NCBI RefSeq assembly: GCF_028502605.1
Contig: NC_079236.1
Coordinates: 2,046,001-2,110,000 of the forward strand
Length of the DNA stretch: 64,000 nucleotides
From: Trichoderma breve
Lineage: Eukaryota; Ascomycota; Sordariomycetes; Hypocreales; Hypocreaceae
Direction: 5' to 3'
Shown here: positions 21,055 through 32,694 of the stretch, one piece after another
Position numbering within the stretch: position 1 is the first letter of the stretch
How the letters are laid out: every line of letters begins with the position of its first letter
Notes under the pieces: generated by a model
Databases searched by the model: none
What the model saw: only the letters and a program-made list of their open reading frames with translations
What the model was told of the DNA's origin: nothing
Made by a program: the position numbers and the translations under genes

Positions 21055-22805
21055 ATGAACCCATCTGATAAGCGCCGCGGAGGCGGGCGCAGCAACAGCA
21101 CCGGGCCCGCCTGGCGAGCTGGACATGCATCGCATGCAAGTCGCCATGGCAGCACAGCAAGCAACGCCGACAATATGCCCGTGATGCCGCCTCGCGCGGC
21201 CGTGGTCAATACGAGCTCGACGGGCGGAGACGATTCTCACAACGCAAGCGGCACACTCGCGGAACGAAAACGAAAAGAAAAAGCGCGCGAGAGAGACGGT
21301 GTAGCCAGCAACTCATCCTCCTCCAGCACGGCAAGGGGATCCAGTCCGCATGGCGTATCCAGTAGCAACGCCAGCAGCAATAGTAATAACAGCGGCGGCG
21401 GGGGCAGCCCGGTCTCGAAGCAATTACGCCGTGCACAACAGTCAGAGGCAGTCGCAACGGCCCATCTGCTCCGCGAAAAAGACGACCGCATCGCATACCT
21501 AGAAGGCGAAATGGCCATCATGGAGCGCGAGTTCCACCAGGAGCTCGACAAGCTGAGCCAGACGGAGAGCGAGACGGCCACCTTTTGGCAGGGCAAGCAT
21601 AGCGCGCTGAACCAGCAGTACCTGCGCACCGATACGGAGCTCAGGCTGCTCCGGGCCGAGGTCGACGTGCGCGAGGCCGAGAGGGAGGAGTTGCGGCAGG
21701 GCGTTGAAGTTCTCCGGCGCGAGCTGCAGGAGAGAGATGATGAGATCCGGAGGCTGAGGGGCCAGGTCAGGGGCTTGAAGGACTTTGTGAGCACAAGCAC
21801 CAGGACGGATGATCAGACGAGCGACGAAGTGTTTGGGGATGGCATGACCAAGCTGGGCAACGGGCTGCAGAACTGGGTCATTACGAACTTTCGAAAGGCA
21901 AAGCTGGGTGAGTGAAGAATTCTCATGCCCCTCAATGCATGCCGATTGTTGGAAAGAAGAGGGCAGTTGATTGGACTGACAAGAAAGGCAGACTTGACCA
22001 AGGCCAGTGACGCCACGCTCATAGAACTCAGCCAGCTTGTGCCCATGTACGAGGACCTCATCCACACATCAAAGGTTCACCTCCTGCAGTCAATCGTCTC
22101 GAGCATCCTCGTCGAGATGGTCTTTAACGCCTACTACGTTGGCCTATCAGAACAAGATACGCAGCACATTCAGCAGATGGAGCAGCTGCTATCCTCACTT
22201 TGCGGTCCGTCCACCCCCCTACCCCCTCTTTTGTCTGTGGAAGAGAGAGATAGAAGGAGAGAAGGAGAAACAAAAAGAAAGGCTAACATGAAGAAACAGC
22301 CTCGACCGATGTCGTAAACCAATGGCGCTCGTCCACCCTTGCGCTCCTCCGCCGCGAGGCACACCACCTTCACGATAACACAGACGCGTTTGCCGAGGCC
22401 GTCATATCTCGCATCACTCAGCTGCTCGACAGCATCATTACGACTTCTCCATCATCATCATCGTCATCATCATCATCAGCCCCCGCAGCAAACTCAGCTA
22501 CGGCCCGAGACTCGGCCCTCCGCGTGCTCATCAAAAACTCCATCGAACTCGCGCGCCTACTCGTGGTGCAAAAGGCCCGACTGCGGGTATACATGCCCAG
22601 CATCCTGCCTCACCAGCAGGTGCTGTTCGAGCCGGACACCATGGAGGACATGGGCGGAGAGGAGGACGAGGAGAACCTGGCCAACCGGGAGATTAGCTGC
22701 GTCGTCTTCCCCGGCGTCATCAAGCACGGGGACGAAAACGGCGGACACATGCAGTTCCGCAACGTCATTGTCAAGGCGAGGGTCTTGTGTAGCCCGGAAG
22801 AATAG
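21055..22805 (+). CDS. Conserved filamentous-fungal coiled-coil protein (function unknown)
   Basis: There are three exons: 21055-21907, 21992-22204 and 22300-22805, giving 523 codons plus stop. Both introns are phase 1 GT-AG, with branch-like GACTGAC and GCTAAC sequences. Residues 1-125 are low complexity (Ser, Asn, Gly runs). Residues 128-250 form a long heptad-rich coiled coil full of Glu, Arg and Leu (for example REEREELRQGVEVLRREL-like heptads). A conserved block DGMTKLGNGLQNWVITNFR then spans exon junction 1. The middle region is helical, with a Ser homopolymer encoded by a TCA/TCG repeat. The C-terminal 90 residues carry LPHQQVLFEP, an acidic cluster, and REISCVVFPGVIKHGDENG. I do not recognise a named domain. 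It is probably a cytosolic or nuclear scaffold (inference). The third-exon frame is supported by an uninterrupted reading into the conserved tail. Confidence 0.8.
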
Positions 22806-25452
22806 ACCAGAGAGAGGAGACAGAGAGAGAAGAGGAAACGTTACTAAATTCCAACACTGTAGCCTGTGGTTCCTACAAAGCACAGCCCACGAAATAAAGG
22901 CATCTAGGCTCCGAAGCACACCATGATAAAAAAAAAACCGTCTTTTCGCTTTTTCAAAGAAGGATCCCGGCGATTTTTGCTGCATCATTACGTCGTTGCT
23001 CAGGCCCTCCGTGTCTCCGTGCGAGGCGGAACCGGACCCCCAAGCTGCTCTCAGCCTAGAGCGGAGGTACGGGAGGCGGGCCGTGACGCCGACCCGCCAC
23101 CATGCCCATCCCATCCCATCTGTTACAGTACCATCCACAACTCAAAACCTCATACTCGTACGATACAACGTTGAAGTGTGCCTGGACTTCAGTTGAATCT
23201 AGTCGAAATCTAGTTGCAACAGTACAGGCATGTATCGCTCAGACCGGACTGGTACTGGTTCTTGTCTTGTGGGTTGGTGCCCAATCTTGCGTCTGCCTAC
23301 GGAAAGACATGCATCCGTCCGTACGGAGCAAAGCTTGAGCTGGAAGGAGGAGTCTTTTGAGCGAAACGGGAGAATGCGAGCAATTGCATTCGCCAGGAAG
23401 TGATCCGCGACGTCACTTTTATTTTAGATGGGCTGAACGGTACAACCTTCTCGCTTCTAGCTCGTCGGAGCCTCTTAACCCCCATGTCTTCCTTATTGTC
23501 TCTTTTCGCCACCCCAGACAACGTTAATTAATCTCTCGAGGTCACGGGAAGCAAAAAAGGCAGACAGGAATAAGTCATCCGACACCTACGAGGGCGTCAT
23601 ACAGCAGGAATTACATCAAGTCAATAGGACTTTGGTTGATTGTTCGAGAAAATTTATCGGAATGGGCTGTGCAGGCATGATGATGCGTGTCAGTGTTTGG
23701 GACGGGGGAACTCTACACCAACATTGCCCTAAATCGCAACTAGCAAGTGTTGCTACTGTACCTCTTGTGCTTCGTATTTGTCAGATTCGTGTAAATGGCG
23801 TCTGCAGGGTGCCAAGAAGAAAGAATTCACTAGACTTGTTCCGCATATGAGTCCCTTTAGCTACTTTTTCCGTGGCGAATCTTGTGAATGCGAGCGAGTG
23901 AGTGTCACCGGAAAGACACCAGGCCTACGCTGGAAGTAAAGACAAGGTATTCGGCAACCTGACAGCTAGCCCAAAAGCAGAGCGATCAGCAATTTCGGGC
24001 TTCGATACAGAGCAACATGCACCGTTGGCACCTCCGAAGCTGCTCCGTGGTTTTCGGAGAGAGGCCCAGCAGAACGGCCACTTGTACTATTTTGCGTATT
24101 CCCCCGTCACCTTTCCTATCGTATCGAGAGCTCCAGGTCTTACTTGGGTTGGCGGGGTTGGACCCAGACAGAGAAGACAGCGGGGACCCCACTAAGGTCA
24201 GTGAGCCGCACGATTTGAGCTGGATCTGATCCCCCCGCGGTTTTTGTTTCTTTGCCCGAGGCACGGTCAAGCAAAAACGGACGCCGTAGCTCGCCTAAAC
24301 ACTTGGGGGGACATAATCCTGGCTCAGTAGCCCGGAACCCGCTCACAGCTATGGTGTGCTCCCCGTCCGCTGATTTGCCTGCCAACGAAGTACAACAAGG
24401 TGGCTTTACCGCCGTGCCGCCAGCTTACTACAATTCACTGGCCACAAGAGACGCGGCCGTTTGATAAAAGTCGTAATTGCCTGGCAGCCTTCGTCGTATA
24501 TCGGTGTGAAGCTACCGTTTCATTCGTTGACGGCGAGACGGCTTATGACGCGGCCCTGATTAGACACCTGAGCTCGTCCTCGGTCGTTCTAGTGAGGCGG
24601 GAAGGGAAGAGAGGAGCCATTGCTCTAAACTCGTTGAATATCAATTGCTTAACGGCTTGTCACGGCTCCCAAAGATTTTTTTTACTGCCCACGAAGAAGT
24701 TGGTGGCAGCGTGTACATATCATCCATGCTGATTGTTCAGAACCGTCTTGTTGGCCAGTGAGATTGGCACCAACAAGCCTTTAGATGTATGCGAGCATTC
24801 AGATGACCAGTGTTATATCGCCGCCCATCAATGGAGGATGGCCGACACCGCTCTCACATAGTTTCCATGCATCCATTTGGCAATGTTTGACGATCTGTGT
24901 TCATGCCCGATAAGCGTCGAGTACTTTGGTACGAGTACCCTCCTCGCATTTTACCTGCATACCTACTACCTTAGTAGCAGGTAGTAGTTAGCTGGTTGGT
25001 GGAGTCAGTCAGACAGTCTGCAGCATCCCAAATTAAAACACCAAGACGCCCAGGTCTTTTTCACCCTTCGCTGCACCTCTGTCAAAGGGAAAAGACGCAG
25101 AGTGGTAAAAATAACTTTTAATCCCCCAACCACCACCCCTGCCTCGGGGTTTTCTCTTCTTTCTCTTGCGAGCAACAGGACGGCATCCGCTGCCGTGTCT
25201 AGAAACGCTTTCACACAAGGCCGTCCCAACTTTTGTGGCACAAGCGTCATAAGCATCACGGCCCATCCATTTTGCCTGGTGGTATCCCGACTGAGCTTCG
25301 ATCATCGCAGCCATCATCAGGTTGCTTGAGCACGGAAGCTTGTTGATATAATAGGCCATCGAGTCGCTTGTTGAATTGCCAGAGAGCGATCCTGGGTAGG
25401 CCTAATAGCTGCAAGCTGAGCTATTCCAGAAGACGTGCAGTGGCCCTTCAGC
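22806..25452. other. 2.6 kb intergenic region
   Basis: No gene is supported. One palindromic element, CTACTACC at 24963-24970 with its complement at 24980-24987, lies near the 3' end. Several 70-110-codon frames overlap in multiple registers and show no homology signature. Confidence 0.45.
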
Positions 25453-26283
25453 ATGGAGGGACAACGACATATCCCTTTGGTTGTTGAAGACATAACCCAT
25501 TTCCTGAAGGAGCATAAAGAGACGAAGATCCGTCCCACGGTAACAGGAAGCTCCGATTTCCAGCTGGAGCCACGTCGAGAGACACCCCGCCGTGTCTCGA
25601 TTCCTCCTGAGCATCATCGCCGCCGCCGCCCAGAGGCACTCGTTATGTCCATCACCAGTGGTGAGACTCGGCGCTCTTCCATCTTCGACTCCGTCGAATC
25701 TTCATCCTCCGCTTCGTCGGCCTTGCCAGGGTATGTTCTTGTTGCCTTTCATGTTTCTTGCCTTGGGCCAACTCGCTAATGTGATTCTCCACTGCGTAGG
25801 CGACGGCTCCCGTGCGAATTCTACTGGTATGGCGATTGCGAAGAGACGTTCGATCTCCGTGACATCGATGGCTGGGTAGATCACGTTGCGGCCCACCATC
25901 TCGATATGATACTGCCAAGCAAGAGCTGTTGCTGGTTTTGTGATGAGGTCGTGTTCCACGCCCAGCCCGAAACCCAGCAACAGTGCCGGCTCCGCTATAC
26001 GGACAGAATGCATCATATTGCAGGCCACTATCGCCGAGGGGCAACCCTCGCTAATGTTCGTCCTGATTTCGACTTTCTCGACCATCTCCGGATAAATGCT
26101 TTGATATCCGAAGGAAGCTTCCAGCGTGCTAGAAACTTTCACGAAGCACCTCAACCAAAAAATGGCATCAACTCTGAGCCGAAGGTTTCAAGAATAGACA
26201 GGGGAGCTGTTATAGAGGTGAGATCTCGCCCGCTACGTCGCCCGCGAGGTCGTCCCGAATCTCATACCAGTTATCGCTCATAA
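25453..26283 (+). CDS. Fungal C2H2-like zinc-finger protein
   Basis: There are two exons, 25453-25730 and 25800-26283, joined in phase 2 across a 69-nt intron (GTATGT...CTAAT...GTAG), giving 253 codons plus stop. The N-terminal third is basic and Ser-rich, with RHHRRRRPE-type clusters. Two degenerate zinc-finger-like modules follow. The first uses C98, C106, H121 and H125 (CEFYWYGDCEETF then WVDHVAAHH). The second uses C137, C140, H165 and H169 (CWFCDEVVF then RMHHIAGHY). This paired arrangement is common in uncharacterised Pezizomycotina proteins, where it often sits inside larger regulatory proteins. The C terminus is basic (RPLRRPRGRP). A nuclear, nucleic-acid-binding role is inferred from charge and fingers; the spacing of finger 1 is unusual, so metal binding is not certain. 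Confidence 0.75.
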
Positions 26284-27697
26284 ATCCGTGCTGCAGGGCC
26301 AAGATGTATCATCCGAGAGTCGTGGTCAGACATCTTATTTGATGTTATGTCTGCCGTATCGGTTGTCGTCTCGGCTGTCGTCTGAAAACGGCGCCCAGTA
26401 ACGTGACGCGGGATGTCACAGTTGCTGCAGATCCGGAGATTTGTGTCATGATGGTGATACGATCGGCAGGACGATCGATGTCACTGGTTTGCGTGTCTTT
26501 GGTGAGCTGACCCATCGCAGTGCGTCGGGGTCAGGGCCATATATCAGAGATGCATCTCTACTCCATTCACGTTAATCTCCTTTGTTGCCTTCCTTTCTTT
26601 TCATGATTGTTTGTGTTTGGACACGACAGACGTACCCTGGTGGTTTTTCAACTGTATCTTGTTGTTGCATTTTGTCATGGTAAATGTCTTGGTTGTTATG
26701 AGGCGATTTGGATTGCTGCTGGTCTTTGAATAGGAGAGATCTGGGATCTTCTCTTTGACGCCGTGTGAATGCGGGCATCTAGCGGACAGACTCTGATAAC
26801 GAGCTGCATGATTGAGGTTTTCAGGTTCAAGCTCCAAGTTTTAGGTTTAGGTTCATAAAAAAAGAAAGAAAATAATTGGATTTCGAAGGATAAAAGGAAA
26901 AAGGAGAAGATGATATTGCCACCGTGAATGTTTGCCGCCTTCCACGCGTCGTTGTTGCTTCGCGTTATCCTGGAGGCAGCAGCCAGTCAGAAAAGCGGGC
27001 TGTCAATCCAAAGGCAAGTACGCCCGGAGAAATATCGACTCTTTTCTCCATAGGGATATTCAAGTGCTCACATCAACCTCCAATAGGTAGGCAGATATCG
27101 ATGCAGTTCCGCCGGCGTGGCAAAATATATTCCCTCTCTCTTTTTTTCTTTGTGTGGCCAGACATCATGAATCAGGGCTCTGCAGAAAATTTTATATCAA
27201 AATTTTCACCTATTAGGTAGCAACTACGTCGCCTAGAGCTGAGCCCAACCACGCCAGCTGGTTAAATTGCGCATGGACATATCGGCCTAGTGATGCTTCG
27301 TAGTACCGGGTCCCTCGGTCGAAGAGATGGAGTCTACACTTCGGCAGAAGAATAACATTGTTTGCTGTGTTAGCACAAGTACCGGGGAATTGTGCGTATA
27401 AGTGCCTTGATTATGGGTACAGGAGGCTGTGCCGGATATCGGCCTATCAAACGCACAGTCTTGATAGCTGGCATCATAGTATGCTCACCCCTTGACAGCT
27501 GTTGATCACGCGCTCATTCATCAGTAATACGGGTATTAATACGACACGATGCGTACGGTATTATTCCATGACTACTCCATAGCGGGCTGTTCCGTTGGTC
27601 TGCAGCACATAGATTGGCTCCTTTCTGCATTGGCGTTTCACCTTAAGGGGCAATCGCCGGGCTCTAAGTCTCACTGCTGATGTAGTGAGATTCTATA
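26284..27697. other. Convergent intergenic region
   Basis: This is the 3' flank of the zinc-finger gene and of the TilS-like gene. It holds a 9-bp inverted repeat, GAAAATTTT at 27185-27193 with its complement at 27199-27207. It also holds several TAGGTA/ATTAGGTA words and no supported gene. Confidence 0.45.
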
Positions 27698-29851
27698 TCA
27701 TTGACTCGCCGTGAATTTCCATGCGCCGAGAGCTTGCTTTGCTTGGCTACTCTTCCGTATTCCTCGAGTATGCAGAATACTCTGCTTTCTGGGTGGGAGA
27801 CGGGGACGGCCCAGGACCGACATTCTGCTTCTGCTTTCCTTTCTCTTGGCAGATGAAAGTAAGGTGACGTCTATGTTTTTATACCTTGCTTCATATTTCA
27901 CCCACCTCTCAAGGCCGGGAACGTGAATTCCCAAAGTCGGCAGTGCCAGCAATGTCAGAATTGGCTCCGGGTTTTCCCCTTGGCCAGACTCTTCAACGCT
28001 GTAGAGGGCGGGCAACGAGTACCGCACCTTGCCTGGTGCATAGTGTTTGAGAACTTTTTCCAAGTTGGCGCGCTCCCTCGGAGGCAGGGCCATTCGAAAT
28101 GGCTTTGCGTAAGAGGGTAGAAAAGGAAGCACGTGGAACTTTGCGGCGACACAGGCGCTCACTCTTATCCAGAAGCGTCCATCCCACAATTTGGCGGTTT
28201 TCCACCCACGCCAATGACGGTATCGGCTTGGATGATCGCCATCGGCTTCCAACTTGAGGACACCTGCTCGATAGTTGAGGTAACCGGGCAATTTCCGCTC
28301 AGGTAACGGCTGCCTCGAAGAATATGGTGCTCTCGACAGGAGCCACGATGCTGAATTCATCTTGGACACAGGTTCAAAGAGCACGCCTGCAATAGAGAAG
28401 GCTTTTGGCGGCGCTATTGGCACGGCGTCGACCGTCTCTGACAAATCTGGGAAGAGCCGGTCTACAGCATTGTCCAGATTGGCGAGAGGCGGCAGATGGA
28501 GCTCTGGGGTTACAAATGCAATGAGCTTGCGAATTGCCATGGTGGCCATCAGCCGACGGGAGCGCCTGCGTGCTTCTTCTCTGGCCTGAGCAAACGGCCG
28601 CCTCATTTGACGAGGCTTTTCGCTCCAAATTGTGGATACGTCCACGAGTAAAGTACCCGCGTTTGGATCGAAATCCTTGATGACTCCTTCTCGAACCAAT
28701 AGTCTGTGGGCTTCAGCCTCTTCCAGCTGTGCCCTTCGTCTCGATCGATGAGCTAGTGCCAGGATGGAGGGTTTCTGTAGAGCCTTGGGCAATGTGTGGG
28801 CTCTTGTGAGTTGCCGGATGGCATTACGGGTTGTGAGTGTTGGATCCGTATTGGTGCGATCTTCAAACCATTGGACGCCGTTGGCCTCACATGTCGCAAT
28901 AAGCCGATTCTTATCAAACTCCAAGAGTGGTCGGTATATCATAACACCACCGTCCTCACTCTGCAGGGGAGTCAGATACGGCACGCTAGGGTCAAAATCT
29001 CGGGACAGATGCCAGGGAAATGGTCTCGCATTTTCATCGAAGCTGAGATACGACTTGATCTGATCCCACGGCTCTGCTGCTTTGTCGTCTTTCAAAGAGA
29101 ATCGCAGCCGCTTCATGGCGCGTGCCGGTGGTTTGAAGCTTAGGAAAGGGTGCTTTTGTTTCTGGTCATCGAGGAGGCCACTCTTGTAGACGCTATGCAA
29201 CTCGTAACACTCTGGAATTGCATTGGCTTGCCGTATGCCTCGGAGGCCTCGGTATCCATGACCGGCGAGCAGCCGCATCAAGACCGTTTCGTACTGATCA
29301 TCCTGATGATGCGCGAAAAAGAGGCTAGGGGCCTGGAGATATCTACAAGTAGACCCCAGAGCTTGATACCGCATAGTGCGAGCAACACTTTCGACGTTAG
29401 GCAAGGTAGTTGGTTCAATGCCATGCCACCTATGCTCCCTCCAGTTCAGGGACTTGATGACGGCCTTGAGGCCAAGCCGCTTCAGCTCCTGAGTGACGCG
29501 GGAAGCTTCTTGGGAGCTCTCTTCACGCAGCTTATGGTCAACAACAATACCAAAGGCACTCTCAGTGGGGTTGTCAGCTATCTTGATGCCCCTGTACACC
29601 CTGAGGAGGGCCGAGAAGAGATATGCCATTGCCATTGAGTCTACGCCTCCGCTGACAGCCAGGGCTATTGGGGGAAACGAGGTTAGCCGTGAAATCACCA
29701 GGAATTCCGTGTCTGACTTGCCTATACGCTGTGGCCGGGCATAATAAGCCGTAGGGAACCGCGGCCGGCATGTTGCCAGCACGGCATCGCGGAACTCGTT
29801 GACGGAGATGGGCTTTGAAGCATGGTGGAAAGCCAGCGTCTGCGAGCTCAT
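27698..29851 (-). CDS. TilS-like tRNA(Ile)-lysidine synthetase
   Basis: This is a single-exon gene of 717 codons plus stop. I used the first ATG (MSSQTLAFHH); the frame extends upstream only through a TTG. The N-type ATP-pyrophosphatase P-loop SGGVDSM is at residues 67-73, followed by the VDHKLREES strand and the HHQDDQYETVLMRLLAGHG motif of the TilS N-terminal domain. TilS ligates lysine to the wobble cytidine of tRNA-Ile(CAU), switching decoding from AUG to AUA. In fungi the substrate would be the mitochondrial tRNA, so a mitochondrial location is expected (family knowledge and inference), although the start used here does not give a textbook presequence. The protein is much longer than bacterial TilS, with a basic C-terminal half (GYLNYRAG, HYAPGKVRYSLP) that I do not recognise. 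It is divergent from the BTB gene. Confidence 0.85.
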   Translation of the reverse strand: MSSQTLAFHHASKPISVNEFRDAVLATCRPRFPTAYYARPQRIGKSDTEFLVISRLTSFPPIALAVSGGVDSMAMAYLFSALLRVYRGIKIADNPTESAFGIVVDHKLREESSQEASRVTQELKRLGLKAVIKSLNWREHRWHGIEPTTLPNVESVARTMRYQALGSTCRYLQAPSLFFAHHQDDQYETVLMRLLAGHGYRGLRGIRQANAIPECYELHSVYKSGLLDDQKQKHPFLSFKPPARAMKRLRFSLKDDKAAEPWDQIKSYLSFDENARPFPWHLSRDFDPSVPYLTPLQSEDGGVMIYRPLLEFDKNRLIATCEANGVQWFEDRTNTDPTLTTRNAIRQLTRAHTLPKALQKPSILALAHRSRRRAQLEEAEAHRLLVREGVIKDFDPNAGTLLVDVSTIWSEKPRQMRRPFAQAREEARRRSRRLMATMAIRKLIAFVTPELHLPPLANLDNAVDRLFPDLSETVDAVPIAPPKAFSIAGVLFEPVSKMNSASWLLSRAPYSSRQPLPERKLPGYLNYRAGVLKLEADGDHPSRYRHWRGWKTAKLWDGRFWIRVSACVAAKFHVLPFLPSYAKPFRMALPPRERANLEKVLKHYAPGKVRYSLPALYSVEESGQGENPEPILTLLALPTLGIHVPGLERWVKYEARYKNIDVTLLSSAKRKESRSRMSVLGRPRLPPRKQSILHTRGIRKSSQAKQALGAWKFTASQ

Positions 29852-31158
29852 TCCACCCGACGCTGCAACGGCAGCTGGGGCAGCTTTGGACGCCACGGTA
29901 GCACGATCAAGGGGGTTCCATATAGAGAGAGATCGGGAGATCGGGATATCTATGGTATATAGCACAGCTGGCGACAAGTAAAAAATGCTTGGTTTGGGAG
30001 GGATTGAAGCTAAAATTCAAGGTTGCATCCCAGCTCCTTTGGTTGGTGGGACAAGGGAAGAAAAGAGGCGAGCTAGAGCCGTAGTGGGTTGTAGCTCTCA
30101 AAGTGCCGCTGTTATGCCGGCTGAACGAATGGATCAGGCGAGGCCATCACAAGCACTGGTTTGATTGACAAGCGGGCGCTGGCATCCAATCGGCTGGCCA
30201 GCATTTGCCGCTTGCTGCCAGGCACATGTTCTTTTGTCATTTCAGGGATAGAAAAAGACAAGATACGGGGAGTGAGAGAATTTGTGTCCCGGTCTGCTGC
30301 ATTCCCGTAGTGCAACTGTACTGTACAGCAGCATCTTCACATGCCCGGCAAGCTGCCTCCCAAACCCTCAAGGTCTTGGAGAAAGAACCCAGTATTCTAC
30401 TCCATAGCAAGGAGCACGAACCACCGGCCCAGCATCAACCCTTGGCATCCATCTACCGATACGGGGCATGCATATGTACGCATGTGTATTTTGCTTGATG
30501 GGGATCAAATGGATTGGATTTAATGGAGCTTCACTCACTCAAGTCTGAAACCAGCCAGAGATTGAGCACCTGCAGCCGCTGATTTGCCCGTCGCCACCCG
30601 AACCTACAGGCGACCGGCGTTCCGGTTTAGCGGTCTCGGGCCTGCATGGCGAGGCTAACTGCAGCACTGCAGCGATTGCGCCAGCGAACAGTTCCAACTG
30701 GCCGCTGGCCCACCGAGTCTGCCTTCAGCTCCATTCGATGCATGCACACGACAGCGATTCGACGCGACGGCGATTTTCAAGTTTTCATCTCATTTCAAAT
30801 CTTCCGTAGCGTCTCTAGTGATTGTCGTTTCATATCGCCATCCCTCCTTTTTCTCTTCTTTTTATCCTTCTTCCCCTTATCATCACACACCTCGCGCAGG
30901 TTTCGCAGAGTCCGTCAGGTTATCAAATTCTGGTGACGCTTCTTCGTTCCCCCACTTCCACCACTACCTGCGAGAGAAAAAAAACAAGGGCTGGGCTGGC
31001 TCAACTCTTCCTTGCTCATGCAGCAGCGCCAATCAAGCTGACTCGCAACAATCCAATCCAATCGTCGATACCCCAAAAAAGCAAAAAATAAACAAAAACA
31101 AACACCATCGTCCTGTCCGCAACCGCACCATCTCAACATCTACAGTCGCCTCATCCCC
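29852..31158. other. 1.3 kb divergent promoter region, TilS-like gene / BTB gene
   Basis: No gene is supported. A pyrimidine tract at about 30838-30885 and an A-rich stretch at about 31072-31105 precede the plus-strand start codon, the usual pattern for a fungal promoter and leader. Confidence 0.5.
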
Positions 31159-32694
31159 ATGGTCTCTCAACCCGATCCCCCTTCGTCTCTCGCAATCCGC
31201 GGCACCTCGTCCCTTGTCTCGCGCCCGTCTGCACGAAGCAAGCGCTACAACCGCTCACAAGTCGGAGGCACCAACTCATACTTACCGCAGAATGAATTCC
31301 CCGTCTTCTCCCACAGCGGCGACGTCGAGATCCTGATCCGCGCCGGGCCCGTCGAGAACCGATATCTGCTGCACCGCCACACGCTCACCAGATGCAGCGG
31401 CTTCTTCGAGGCCAGCACTTCGTCCGAATGGTCGCGAGCCCAACCACTGCTGCCAAGCGGTCACGAGCTATCGAAGATCGGTGAGGACGGTAATGCATCC
31501 GCAGTGGATGGAGATTCTGAGCTGGGAGGAGCCACGCCCACGAAGAAATGGAGATACGAGCTGGACTCGGGCTCAGGCGACAACGACATCCCCATGCTGG
31601 TGCAGCGAGACGAGCCTCGAGACGACGGGCGCTCACTCGGGTCGTCTCTCTTCGGTCCCGGCCCCAAGACATCATCGCAGTCGCGCTCACATCACAAGAG
31701 CAGCAGCTACCCGTCAAAGCGCGACTACTCTCGCTCTGTTATGAGCCTCGGCCAACAGCCCCAGACTCTCTCACAGGCTGACGAGGATCTACTGCGGGAT
31801 TACGATAACCTGTTTCGCACCTTTTACAACTACCCGCCCGTGCTGGACAGCATCAACGTTGCCGACGCCTATGTGCAATGCAAGAGCCTGCTGACGCTAG
31901 CTGATCAATACGACGCCCTGCCCGTCATCGGCCCTCGCGTGGACCATCACCTGCTTCAGTTTCAGTCCCGCCTGTGGAAGCAGATCGCAAAGTACCCCAT
32001 CTCATACCTCCGGCTGGGCTACCTGGCCCGCAGCAAGGTCATTTTCCAGGAGGCCCTGATCCACGTCGTTGGCCAGTGGCCCGCGGGTGAGCGCAGCCTG
32101 CGCGCCACCATGCCCGACATTGTGCTAGACATCATCGAGGACAAGGTAGACGAGCTGGAGGAGACAGTCAGCCGCGTCGAGGGCCGCCTGTTCCGCCTCA
32201 ACCTAACCACGTCCCGCGGCGAGCGCGTCAGCCCCAACAACGGCTACCTCGACTGGCTGGCCACGAGCCTCTTCCGCCAATGGATCGCCGACAACACCAC
32301 GCCTCAGCCACCGCCCGAGTTCCGCCGCCCGGGATCCCGAGACACAAACCGCCCCGCCGCTCCACTACCATCTGCTCCTCCGGCCCCGCCTCTCACCGCA
32401 GTCGGCCGGGCCTATCGCACGCTCGGCTCCGGCAATCCGAACACGTTCCTCGGCCACGACGAGTGTAAGAAGTTCCTCAAGCTGACGCCCGAGTTCTACA
32501 GCCGCGAGAACCTGCGGCGCTTCGAGAAGCGCATGGACGAGCTCAAGGCCATGGCACGGTCCGTCGTCCGGCCCCTTATGAACAGCGGCCTGGAGCTGGA
32601 TTTGAGCGGCTCCAGCCGCGTTGCCGATAGCATCGGGTACTTGACGTGCACCGAAGTCGGCAACAGAGACCTGCCCTGGACGGTAGATGAATGA
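31159..32694 (+). CDS. BTB/POZ-domain protein
   Basis: This is a single-exon gene of 511 codons plus stop, with the first ATG after a long leader. A Ser-rich N terminus of about 45 residues precedes a BTB fold that opens with GDVEILIRAG (residues 54-63), followed by YLLHRHTLTRCSGFFEAS, the classic pattern of a fungal BTB strand and helix. A disordered insertion of about 120 residues, rich in Ser, Asp and Gly, interrupts the domain before it resumes at LRDYDNLFRTFYNYPPVLDS. The C-terminal 200 residues are helical (LVTLADQYDALP-like alpha/alpha region, then VDELEETVSRVEGRLFRL coiled coil). Such proteins usually mediate dimerisation or act as Cullin-3 adaptors; the partner here is unknown. The large insertion inside the BTB domain is the odd feature. 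Confidence 0.82.
   Translation: MVSQPDPPSSLAIRGTSSLVSRPSARSKRYNRSQVGGTNSYLPQNEFPVFSHSGDVEILIRAGPVENRYLLHRHTLTRCSGFFEASTSSEWSRAQPLLPSGHELSKIGEDGNASAVDGDSELGGATPTKKWRYELDSGSGDNDIPMLVQRDEPRDDGRSLGSSLFGPGPKTSSQSRSHHKSSSYPSKRDYSRSVMSLGQQPQTLSQADEDLLRDYDNLFRTFYNYPPVLDSINVADAYVQCKSLLTLADQYDALPVIGPRVDHHLLQFQSRLWKQIAKYPISYLRLGYLARSKVIFQEALIHVVGQWPAGERSLRATMPDIVLDIIEDKVDELEETVSRVEGRLFRLNLTTSRGERVSPNNGYLDWLATSLFRQWIADNTTPQPPPEFRRPGSRDTNRPAAPLPSAPPAPPLTAVGRAYRTLGSGNPNTFLGHDECKKFLKLTPEFYSRENLRRFEKRMDELKAMARSVVRPLMNSGLELDLSGSSRVADSIGYLTCTEVGNRDLPWTVDE

Noticed and set aside
27185..27207. 9-bp A/T inverted repeat as a mobile-element end
   Set aside because: No flanking target duplication or second copy is visible, and A/T palindromes of this length are common.
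29852..29977. Upstream extension of the TilS-like gene as a mitochondrial presequence
   Set aside because: The extension starts with TTG; without RNA evidence the ATG at 29851 is the supportable start, although an upstream exon cannot be excluded.
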